64,000 nucleotides of DNA from Lamellibrachia columna (lineage: Eukaryota; Annelida; Polychaeta; Sabellida; Siboglinidae): the NCBI GenBank assembly GCA_963662155.1, contig OY759269.1, forward strand, positions 14,709,142 through 14,773,141, read 5' to 3'. Under the pieces are notes generated by a model, which worked only from the letters and a program-made list of their open reading frames with translations, was not told where the DNA came from and searched no databases. A program made the position numbers and the translations under genes. Positions within the stretch are counted from its first letter, which is position 1. Every line of letters starts with the position of its first letter. Positions 12,651 to 25,000 of the stretch are shown one piece after another.

Positions 12651-13062
12651 TCCTGTAGCTATGATAGTTTTCCACAGGGCGGTAATAGTATGTAGGTTGT
12701 ATGTAGTAGTTAGGGACCTATAGTACTATGCACACTTTAGCAAGTACATCAAAAACACATTCTGCGTTGTCTACAAGAAAACATTAAATTTATGTTAATA
12801 ATAGCCATTAATTCAATACTCAATAAAATTTTATAGTGTCTACTTATAATATGTTGGTCTCTTAAATATTTATTTATGTTGAAGTTTTCATTTATATTCA
12901 GATAAAGTCATTATTCATTTTAGTACTCGAGCGAGTTTATTTCGAGACGTCATGCAAGTTGCAGGGGTAGATATTTACAAAGCACACTTGTTTCATGGGA
13001 TTCGCGCTTTTCTACTTGCAAGATAATTTGTAGTAAATTGTTATCGTATCAACACAGTTATC

Positions 13063-16000
13063 ATGAATTTAGTCGACCAGATCAAGATTCTTTATGAATC
13101 AAAACTTTTTGTCGACGTAAAATTAGCGGTAAATGCAATACTTTGCTAGCAATTGTGTAATTTGTGTATATGTGCACGCATTATCGCTCACATAATGTTT
13201 CCTGTGCTTTCGTGTGGCCAGTTAATCTTGTTCGAGTGGGAACATTATTTTGCGTTTATACTGGTTACACCTAATTTTGCTGTACTAAGACATTCGCGCT
13301 TCAAGGGTATGGAATGGCAAATGCTCGCAGCATTCACAAAACTTGTCGGTTTGACATGTGACATGATGTGCATTTTTGATGTGTTCCTTTAATTATTGTT
13401 TATATGGTGCTCTAGCGCCTATGAATGTTCAGAAGATGATAAATTTACAAAAAGCTCTGCTTTGCACAGCAAGCGCCCATTTGAACTATTCCCTAATTTT
13501 GTGATATCGAGTATATAATGGTTATGCGATGTCACTATTATTATCAACAAATGCAATGATTTTGACAGGTCGGCATGTAAAGATAGAGTTTTCCATAAAT
13601 GTGGAATTGTCTCTATGCACTCACTTTCTGCACACCGTCAATTTTATAAAGAAATCTTCTTAATGCAATATTTCAGCGCTGTTGATACAAATAGCTTACC
13701 ATACAGTCATACTTCTTAGATTAATATCACTTGTCTGATCTTTATATATCACGTTAAAGAAGCATAAGTGTTTTAGATGCTGCACATTTAGGGATACCAC
13801 AAAACCCAACCAAACAGTACTAAAGGTTACATCAGCTAAACAGCCATTGTTTTTCCAGTGCTGAATGTTTGTCACATCTGTTTTAGACGAGCATTGTTTT
13901 GACGATGTCCGAACATAACGAAGAGTTGCTCACTCCCACCATAAAATACCAAATGCTGGCATTCCAGGGTGAGGCCTTTTATGAGATGGGCGAATACCGC
14001 AGGGCAGAAGTAAGTAATTGTGAGTCACCGTGATGACAAATAGAAATACCATACAAGCTTCTAAGGCACCCAGATGTGGATATATGAAGTGTCTGTGTTT
14101 CTTGCCATTTGTTAAGGACGGTTTACATGAGCGATTTTTTTCTTTTTATATTTATCGCAAGAATCAGTCATGCGAGACCAATTAGCAATGTGAACTACGA
14201 TTGTGGGGAGCGGTGGTCTAATGGTTAGGGCACCCACCTGTTGATCGAGAGAATGGTGGTTCAATTCCACCTCCACCGTTTTGAAACTTGCCTGTGTCTT
14301 TCTGAATAGACACTAAAACCTGTTGGTTCCTTCTAACTGGTGTCTATGCCAGGGAAATTAAAAGATCCCACACAGGGAACTAGAAAAAACATGTCATGGA
14401 CTCATTAACTCTAGAGAAGGACACTCTGAAATAAACCCTCAATGCAATATCCTAGTAGACCTTTGCTGAGTAATTATCCAGGGTGTTGGTGGGTGCTCTC
14501 ATCATGACCTTTCGTCAAAGCTGAAATTGGGATTGGCGCAAGTCAACAGGTCCTACTTGCAGTGTCTAGACATGTGACTCCTCTAAATACACACATGGTT
14601 TACCTGTGCATTGTCATGTGATGCACTGTCGCCCCCACCAGTTGGGGCATTTTGTTTTGTGAAATTATTTGCAATAAGATGCATTGATATATATTAATAT
14701 TTTGCAGGTAGTGCTGGGGAAAGCTCTACAAATGAAGAAGATGATACACAAAGTGAAAGGAAAGACACAGGCATTGGTAAGCTCTGACACTCCTTACCAA
14801 TGTGTGATATGTTTACTGTTTAATCCACCTACACAACAGATTGTTGGTTACAGATATGAAATCTTAGTTTCCAGTCCTGCTTTAAAGGTAAAAATACAAC
14901 ATTTAATTTTGATCAATAAAAAAATAATACAACGTCCTGCTATTGAGACAAGTATAATGTTTGTCATGTTTTTTGATATATGAATAATCACAGTGTGTGA
15001 AAACCAGTCCATCAGATTGATTTCCGAATCAGATCCTGAATGAATTAGCTGCTTGGAAAAGTACTGCAACGTAATAAATGCTGTACTACCATACAGACAA
15101 CAGAAGTTATATTGGGAATACTACCATAGGCAACAGAGCATTTTGTACTATGAACAAGTTTGCGAGTTCAGGAAATGTATCGAGGTAAGCCATTGCTAGT
15201 AATATAACAACACTCAGCGACCACTAATTACTTGGTAGAGCTGGATAATCACAACGAGGTTAATTTATGTATGTTTAACCATACTGGAGGTTATACCAGT
15301 GGAATGTTTGCAGGACATCCCGAGTGAGGTGGAAGTGAAATACATGCTCCACCTCTGTCACTGTCTACTACAGCAACATAAAGAGGCACTGTCCGTGGTG
15401 AGTTACACATGTTGGGATAGGACATGTTGACATCTGCTCATGGAAAAGCGTGAAACACCCTCCCCTCCACTCCGCTGTTGTCGTTTTTAACATGTTTTTT
15501 ACGGGTCACTATTTTGATGTGTTGTTTTCGTTCGCGGTGAACCCACATGTGAGCAATGTGAATCCACTTGAGACCAAAGAAATTAAGTATGCCATTAATG
15601 GCTTTGTGTGTGACACATACCGGGTAGATTGATTTTACCAAGAATTGTTTGTTTTTGAAAATTGGGACAGGTCAGTCAAAAAGCGGGATCAAGGGGGAAA
15701 AGCAGTATTTCCTGCCTTAAAGTGGTAACGTTGACACCCATGGAACTTTCAATAAGGCATCGGTCATTGTCCATGTTCCATCTGGTGTGCGTGTGTAGCT
15801 TTGGATGGCAATCTAGTTAAATCTTGACATTGCAGAAGTGTTTTGCGCTTCAATGGCATTTCTGCATTTTTATTAAACAATATTTCTTTTGTTCAGTTCG
15901 GAAATTATTAAAACGGAACTTCACAACAAAAATAAAGGTCATCGGAAATAATTAAAATGGAATGTCACAACAAAAACAAAGGTCAATTTGGAACAAGGTT

Positions 16001-19000
16001 TTTGACGACCTACCATTTGATGAAACCATTGCTTCACTGTTAGCCAACATGTGTCATACATGTTATAAATAATGTCTATTGTAAAACTGATTACGTACGC
16101 ATTTACCTAAGTAAAACAACCCCTTTAAGAAATTGTAATAAAAAGTATAAAACATTTTGAAACATGTCGCAGTAATGTCACGAGCATATTGCAATGACGT
16201 CACAAACATGACCCGCAGCCGTAGTTTTATTCTTAGCCCATAGATGTTGTACATGTTGTGAAAACTGACAAAGTATCTATGTGAGGTGTTTGTTTGCAGT
16301 TAGAGGGGGTGAGTTCGAAGCAGAGAACAGCCAAGATCAACATGGCCCTGGCCAAGCTCTACCAGCGAATGGGGCAGGATCGGTCAGCCGTGACTGCCTT
16401 CAAGGAGGTGCTCAGGTTAGTCAGGGAAAAATCAAAAAGCCACTTTTTTAAATCCATATTTTTTACTTGAAATTCTGTATAATGCCAAATAAATCTGTAT
16501 AAAGATACAAATTCGAGAGTTGAAGATATCATGTACCAAAGCATTGATTGATATTACTGTGATAACGGTGTGTATCCTGAGATTTTGCAAATATAGTTAT
16601 CATGAACTTGCGAACTACCAAATTATTCTGCCTGGAGGATGGGTAATTTTGCTAGTATACATAATAAAATGTTATCAACTGGAAAACCTGATTAATGTGA
16701 TGATGTCTGGTTTCCCGACTTTCTAGGAAATTATGTTTCATTGTATGTTTCATGAGTACGCTTGAAAAAAATTGTGCCATGGAAAAATGTAAAGGAATCT
16801 GTTTTTATAAACGTACATCAAACTCTGTTTCTCTAGACATTAATTAAGGTAACTGTTTATCACCAATGGTGTCATTTGGGGACTAGTGTAGAACAACTGA
16901 CGAGTTGTGCCAACTGCTTAACACAAGATAGTGAAATTATTCAGTTGTTCTACACTAGGCAAATCACAATAATTATGGATCCTGCTAATTAAAAAAGGGG
17001 GTGTATGCTAAATAGGGCATGTATGCTTAATAGATCAAATACGGTAGGTACAATAATCTAAGGCATGTGTTTGACATTTCAGACAGTGCCCCATGTCCTT
17101 GGAGGCCGCGAGAGGTCTCATGGCTTTGGGGGTGAAGAGCGCAGAAGTGTCCGCCCTTATGATGGTCTGTCTACCAGGAGGCAACTCTAGTGAATGGTAA
17201 GGAAAACAGCGGTTTAGTGCCAGGCATGGGATCATCTACAAATTACGTGTGCAAAAATTTACGAAAAACGACCCCCGCCTCCCGCTTCTGTAAATAATGA
17301 TACTGATATTGAACTTCGTACAGTGTCATCATTCACATGATTAAGCTCATCACAAATTAACTTTGTTGATGTTCTAATCTGTAATGTACAGAAATAGGTT
17401 AAGTAATATGTGCAGGTTTATTAAAAGAGTTTCTTTTGTTAAAATCATTGAGAGAATTGATGATTATCAGGTACATTGCAAAAGTTTGAATAGCCTTATG
17501 CTGTAATATATAGCGCTGGACCAATTTTGGCTTTTTTGCCAATTTTTTGTAGATCCGGTAAAAAAATAATTGATTAGATTGTCCGATGATTTCATTAAAC
17601 ATAAATAAAACATTGTCACATGAGCTAGCGTGTCATAGTCGATACTAGATTTTTGCGAAATGAGTCTGTGATGACGTGTGAACAAATCGAACTGAGGATT
17701 GTCTATTTACAAAACTCTGTGTCATCTTCTGTCATATTGCTGCAGGCTGTGTACTTGGATCAAGGGCCAAGGGCTGGCTGCGGCGAGGGAGTTTGTTCCT
17801 GCCACTCAGATGCTTCGAGCACTCGATGTAAAGGTACAGATAGAAGCCTTGTTTTAGTCTTTGTGACTCGTTTAATTATGGCTGTACCTCTGTATCTTGG
17901 TATCAAAGAAATGCCTGCTGAGTTAGTCACAGTGGTATTGTTTTGTGCTTGGGATCTCAGATAGAGAATTGTCTAATATAAACAGGAATTACCCGGTACA
18001 CAGGGATTTTGAATTTACTGTCCATAAATATGCTTTATAAATGTTCCTAAGTATTAAAATAACATACATTGGTTTTATTTAAGGTGCAATAATGAATAAT
18101 TTGTTTAAATAAATGGTAGTAATAAACAGGGTTGCTCCTATGATAGCGACCAAACCTGGTCTTAGTAGGAGTCGCCCAGACCCATCATTTTCTTTTTTAC
18201 ATATTACCTACTATATAATAGATATGAATATACACAAGAATATTGTGTTTTGTTTAATTGAAATTGTCATGGTATTGTATGTATGTAAGTGTATCGATTC
18301 AGTGTATGTATATGATTGTAATTTATGTTACTGTTTTGTTAGTGGTCAAAATAAAGCACACCATTCAATCGGATCTAGATTTTTGAGAGCAGCGGCGTGC
18401 AGGGCCCACCTGCGTGTGGCCATGGTCCGACACTTGCCATTCCAAACCCCATTTATGGGAATATAATACTGGGCTAGACACACTAATTAGCCTCAGTAGG
18501 CAAGACAGTAAACCCTAACAGAAAACTCAGAGAAAGTCCTGAAGGCAGTCTGATATGAAGCTCCTGCAGCCTGGTTCCAATCATTTCTTTGGACTCCACC
18601 GGGGGAGAGTCCAAAGAAATGATTGGAAGCCATTACCTTGTGAGACAAAGGGATGTAGATGGTTCCGTCATTCAATAGTATTTCGTAGGCAACCATCATG
18701 GAATACTGTCAATTGTTAACTTGAGGCACTGCATAAAATATTATCTTATCTGTGAACTGATGCCTGTGCGGCATGCTGCCTTTCAGCCACTGTTACGAGA
18801 CAATGAAGATCTGCTACTGAGCATTGGGGAGGCAAGCTTCCAGAACGGGGACTATGCCGAGGCTCAGGCTACATTCCAAAGGGTACGTCTCCTGGCAGTC
18901 AATGGGCTCAGAGACAGCCACGGATAAGATAAGATCAGTTGTTAATTAAGTTAACCCTCTGCAATTTTTCGTGAAAATGTTCATCAACTTGGTAGAGAAT

Positions 19001-22000
19001 AACGAAGTAAATTTTTTTTCTGGTAACAGCTATTGATTAAGTAAATCTCAGAAGTCATGATTAGAAGAAAATCGTTGCTTCACCTCTGCAATTCGTTTAG
19101 TCCATTGCGAATCAGGTTCGTCAAAATCATTAAAATAATTTACTTTAATCGTTACATCGGATTACTTGTGAAAATGTGAATAACTTTATGTTATAATATG
19201 ATTTTTTTATAGGGGTGGGACCAATTTTCGGGTTGGCCAAACCAAAACTAATTTAATAATTTATCACATGTACCTGTTTATCACAATATCGGTTGATAGC
19301 AAAAACCAATGCTAGCATCTTTAGGGAAGATACCAAAACATTGTTGTATGCTACTAGACAAAAATTGGCTTTGTTGGGGGAGGGGGGTGTTTCATTTAGC
19401 ACATACATCAATGTGTTTTCCAAAGAAACAATTTATTTTCCGATAGAATTTCATAAGGGTGCTGACTTCATAACGGGGGGTTCACAGGTTAAACAACGTT
19501 GATTTCATGTAGTGTCGGTGTAGTGTCGTCATTTTGCTGTTGCCGCAGCCAATCTGTAGAATCGGTTGCCTGATTCAGTGAGGATGGTGAAGACACTGCT
19601 GCAGTATTAGACACTTAAAAACACTTCTTTTTAGAGTAACTTTTTTTATATGCTGATGTATGGAATATATTTATTATTATTACATATATACATTGTACTC
19701 TCTTTTTTATTATTTATGGTAGGATTATTTTTTTAAATGTTCTTCATAGACTATGTTTTAGAATGATTATTGTTGGTATTGTTTTTCGTATAATTGTAAG
19801 TTATGATTGCACATGCATATGTAATATATGAGAGCAATCTCGATTGATTGGGTGCTATATAAATACGTTTATTATTACTATAAACAACTTGTGTATGAAT
19901 CTGGTTTCTGTGTGACAGGCCCACGCTTTGGATCCGCTACTACTAGAGAAGATGGACGTCCTGGCTTTCCTGCTAGCCAGAGAAAAGAAAATCAAAGAGC
20001 TAGAGAGGTGTGTATAAACCAGGCATATGTTCTTGTGAAAGGGTTTTGTCACTGCATTCGTATCATTTATAATGGGTGAGTTATTAATATTTTATGCTAT
20101 TAATGATATGTTGGTAGTTGTGTCAATTTGATTCATTATCGGTAGCCGTAAATATGCAAGTACACAGATATACAAGTAAAATCGAACCTCGATATTAAGG
20201 TCACCCACAAGACGGTGCCAAAGTGACCTGAATAACGAGGTGACCGCATTAGCAGGACTAAATGTCCTATTCTTTACTGTTATTGAAATAATTTAGGACT
20301 GTCTCACGGTGACCATAATGGTGAGGTGGCTGTAGTACAGAGGTGAATGTAAAGTGAGGTGTGACTGTATATATTCATGTAGGTTTGTACAGTAACGACC
20401 AAGGGCATGGTGTAGATTTCCTTTTAACCCAAACAACCCTTCTTAATTCTCTTCGTTCCAACTGGAACATGTGGTCGAAGCAACACTTCTCCAACGCACT
20501 CTGTTTTTGGCTGATTTCTCTTTCCACGTTGTTCCAAACTTCGTCATTTCTTCAGCTACTACCAAATATTTTGTATGCAAAACTATGGTTTCATAACCCA
20601 TCTAAATGTCTGATAAAAACCGAGAAGTTCTGTGGATAGTTTTGCAATGCCTGATAAGCGTCGATCACGCAACCTGTTTATTCGGTGTTTAGCCTGGCTC
20701 TGCAAATGATGTCCGTCTCAGAAGATGCTGCACAACCATGGGTTGCCATGGGTTACCTGTGTCTGGACACCAAGAAGGCCACCAGGGCAGTTTACTTTGC
20801 CCAGAAGGTACGTGTTTTATCACTGACGCGTTAAATGTAAGGGATGATATCAAAATGACGATTTACAAAATATTTTACCTCAGATCCACTACATGAAAAT
20901 GCTTGTAGTTCCACAGGTTCGATAACTTCCTTTTTAAAACCAATTTGAGCATGCCGTGAAGGGCTTGTTTATCATTAACTAGCAAAAATACCCATCCCCC
21001 GGACGGGACAACTTGCCGTCTTTTATACTCCCCAACAGTGGCGCCACTCAGCATGTCACCCCTGCCACAACTTGATTAAACATTCAAAATGGCAAAGTGG
21101 TATAAGCGATTGGTTGGTTGTGTAAAGCCTTTGTTGCTTATGGCCTGTTACATCTTTGCAACTGCGGATGGTTTACGTAACTTTTTTAAATTTTAAAAAT
21201 TTTAAATTTCTACGATTCAGGGTTATTCTACAAATAGTGGGTTTTTTTTGGGGTCATAGATGAACCCCTGAAATTTTGGCGCTTGAGATGCAAAGCTTGT
21301 AGGAGGAGTAGTGTAACACATGCGCGCATGCATGCGCACACGCATGCACATGCTGGTTGAATTATAGTAAGATGATGATCTATCTTAGACGCACATTGAC
21401 TTCATCTTCATGATGCAGTGATTCAGTATGGATGAAATAAAACGCAGTTCCACAGCCGCTTATAAGTATCAAAATGTTCTGGCACAAAGTGATTCTATTA
21501 TAAACTTTTAGTCCTCAAGTCGGTCAAACCTGCCTGATGGCTGACGCTTAAATTCAGCCAAACCCAACCCAAAATAGCCATGGTATTCCATATGTTTCTC
21601 TGGTGGGTAGTTAAGAGAACACATTGAATATCATGCATGAACATCCTGACGTCACATTTTCCTATATCTAGTCAAATAACTGGGGAACAAGGGTGTTTTC
21701 AAAACATGACTGGTGTCTAAAGGGTTAACAAGTCCACTGTACAGCATGGACATTTTTCATCCGTGATCTGCTGATTTCCAAACTATCAATGATGTACCTG
21801 TTAATTTTTTTAGCTGACTCGCAATATGCGCAGTTGGTACGTTGATTTCCCTGAAAATCACATGTTTCTGACTGTCTGAATTTGACTGGAACTGTGCAAT
21901 GACATGATTATGTTGGCAGGCTCAGAGGCTTGACTCGACATCTCTGATGGCGATACTGCTCAAGGGGACGGCACTGCAGAAGCTGAACAGACTCGGAGAC

Positions 22001-25000
22001 GCTGGCATGTATTTCAGGGAAGCGATACGCCTCGCCCCGCATCAATACGAGGCATACAAGGGTATGTTATGTGTCATTAAAAATTAGAATATCGTATAAT
22101 TTGTAATTTTCTTAAGGATTTGTAAATGTAACTGAACATATCACCGGCCTGCAAATGTTGATGTCCATTTAGAAATTGTAAATTGATGGTTTTGTTGAAT
22201 GTTTTTTTGTGTAATTTAATAAAAAAAATTATAATTTGTATTTTTTTTTACTTGCAGGATTTGTCAATTGATTGGTGTTCTTGTAATTGTAATGACAAGT
22301 TTTATGCATGTATTTATTTATGTTTTATTTATTGTTTTGACTTGTTTGTTTTATCTTGGATTATATAACTGTGGATGTAAGAGGGGATGTGGTCGATGGC
22401 CCATTGATAATGAAGCTATAAATGTGACATGGTTGTGAAATAAAACTTTTGTTACTGTTACTACTACTAGGAACATTCACAAACATTTCTGTTGTGTTCG
22501 TATACTGCAGAATTATCTGGTGTGTTACATGGTTTTCGAAGCAAGGTATTGTCTAACTGAATGTTATGGTTGAAATCCATGATTTTTTGCCATGAAATTC
22601 TGTATAAAGTCGTATAAATCCATACAACATTTTTCGTTGGTCAACCAGCCAGTAGTCTTCCAATTCCAATTGAGTGTCGCCATCTGTGAGGCTACAAAAT
22701 ATATCTACATCAAACTAAACTAAAACTGCTAGGTTTTTCATTCAGAAATCTGCCTTGCATCAAAAGTATTGTGCTTTGACTGCTGTAAATTTGCTATAAG
22801 TTTATACTGATGTGACAAACACAAGAAAGTATGTTCTTTATCATGACTTTTTCATTTAAAAAAAATCTGTCATAATTTTCATTTATACCAATAACCCAAA
22901 ATCTATATAGCATATGGGAAAACCGTATTAAAATTAATTAATTTATGAAAATGTTCATCAAGTTGGTAAAGAATAATGAAGTAACGATTTTCTTCTAATT
23001 ACAACTATTGACATTTACTTACTCAACATTCAGCTACCTTCGGAAGCCTTCATCAGGAACTGAATTCTGGGATGACTAGTTCTTCTTCTGCTCACCAGTT
23101 AGCATAGCAAGCAGGCCGTCCCATATGTAGCTGAGTCACTATCCCCATCATCTCGATTTACAATTGGAGTCATCTTTCTGATCCATATGGCCTCTTTAAT
23201 CCATCTCACGTTGACTGGGAGGGAATTAATTTAGTTTATAATCTATTTCGCCAGGTTTGGTTGACTGTTTGCAAGCAAATCGACGGAACAGAGAGGCTAT
23301 TGCCATTGCCGGCCAGGCTTGTAAACAGGTCGGGATGAATCCCCGCTCATTCACGGTGAGTTGATGATGATGATGACGATGATGATGACATCAATTATGA
23401 TGATGGTGCACAGTCACTGATGCCAATGGTCTGACATGTTAAGCACAGTAGTCAAGTTGTATATAACCTGCAAAAAAGTGTGTTTAATGTCAGCAAAGTC
23501 ACATGCAATTAACCTTTGTAGCATGACCCTTGACCTACTGAACACGACCGTTGACCTACTGGAATATGTTATTTGTTTGCAGTTGTATGCCAGTGTACTA
23601 GCGAAGGAACCACTCAGTCTGGAGAAGGTATGTCGAAACCATTTGCAATGTAGACAAGTCAAATTTGGGAATAAATAATGTTCTACCCCTGTTGTCCTGA
23701 TGAAATGTAGGAATGCTTTAACAAGCCAGGCATCTGTTTAATGACTGCAATAATGTTCTACCCCTGTTGTCCTGATGAAATGTAGGAATGCTTTAACAAG
23801 CCAGGCATCTGTTTAATGACTGCAATAATGTTCTACCCCTGTTGTCCTGATGAAATGTAGGAATGCTTTAACAAGCCAGGCATCTGTTTAATGACTGCAA
23901 TAATGTTCTACCCCTGTTGTCCTGATGAAATGTAGGAATGCTTTAACAAGCCAGGCATCTGTTTAATGACTGCAATAATGTTCTACCCCTGTTGTCCTGA
24001 TGAAATGTAGGAATGCTTTAACAAGCTAGGCATCTGTTTAATGACTGCAATAATGTTCTACCCCTGTTGTCATGATGAAATGTAGGAATGCTTTAACAAG
24101 CTAGGCATCTGTTTAATGACTGCAATAATGTTCTACCCCTGTTGTCATGATGAAATGTAGGAATGCTTTAACAAGCCAGGCATCTGTTTAATGACTGCAA
24201 TAATGTTCTACCCCTGTTGTCATGATGAAATGTAGGAATGCTTTAACAAGCCAGGCATCTGTTTAATGACTGCAATAATGTTCTACCCCTGTTGTCATGA
24301 TGAAATGTAGGAATGCTTTAACAAGCCAGGCATCTGTTTAATGACTGCAATAATGTTCTACCCCTGTTGTCATGATGAAATGTAGGAATGCTTTAACAAG
24401 CCAGGCATCTGTTTAATGACTGCAATAATGTTCTACCCCTGTTGTCATGATGAAATGTAGGAATGCTTTAACAAGCCAGGCATCTGTTTAATGACTGCAA
24501 TAATGTTCTACCCCTGTTGTCCTGATGAAATGTAGGAATGCTTTAACAAGCCAGGCATCTGTTTAATGACTGCAATAATGTTCTACCCCTGTTGTCCTGA
24601 TGAAATGTAGGAATGCTTTAACAAGCCAGGCATCTGTTTAATGACTGCAATAATGTTCTACCCCTGTTGTCATGATGAAATGTAGGAATGCTTTAACAAG
24701 CCAGGCATCTGTTTAATGACTGCAATAATGTTCTACCCCTGTTGTCATGATGAAATGTAGGAATGCTTTAACAAGCCAGGCATCTGTTTAATGACTGCAA
24801 TAATGTTCTACCCCTGTTGTCATGATGAAATGTAGGAATGCTTTAACAAGCCAGGCATCTGTTTAATGACTGCAATAATGTTCTACCCCTGTTGTCATGA
24901 TGAAATGTAGGAATGCTTTAACAAGCCAGGCATCTGTTTAATGACTGCAATAATGTTCTACCCCTGTTGTCATGATGAAATGTAGGAATGCTTTAACAAG

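Noticed and set aside
13153..13392. 79-codon frame in ANAPC7 intron 1
   Set aside because: No homology recognised and it lies between well-phased exons 1 and 2.
14205..14280. Functional tRNA gene
   Set aside because: A- and B-box-like motifs are present but the sequence continues into a SINE body shared by several dispersed copies.
14708..14776. Alternative reading of ANAPC7 exon 3 in another frame (acidic, NEEDDTQSERKD)
   Set aside because: The phase fixed by exons 2 and 4 gives VVLGKALQMKKM, matching the family; the acidic reading would break the phase.
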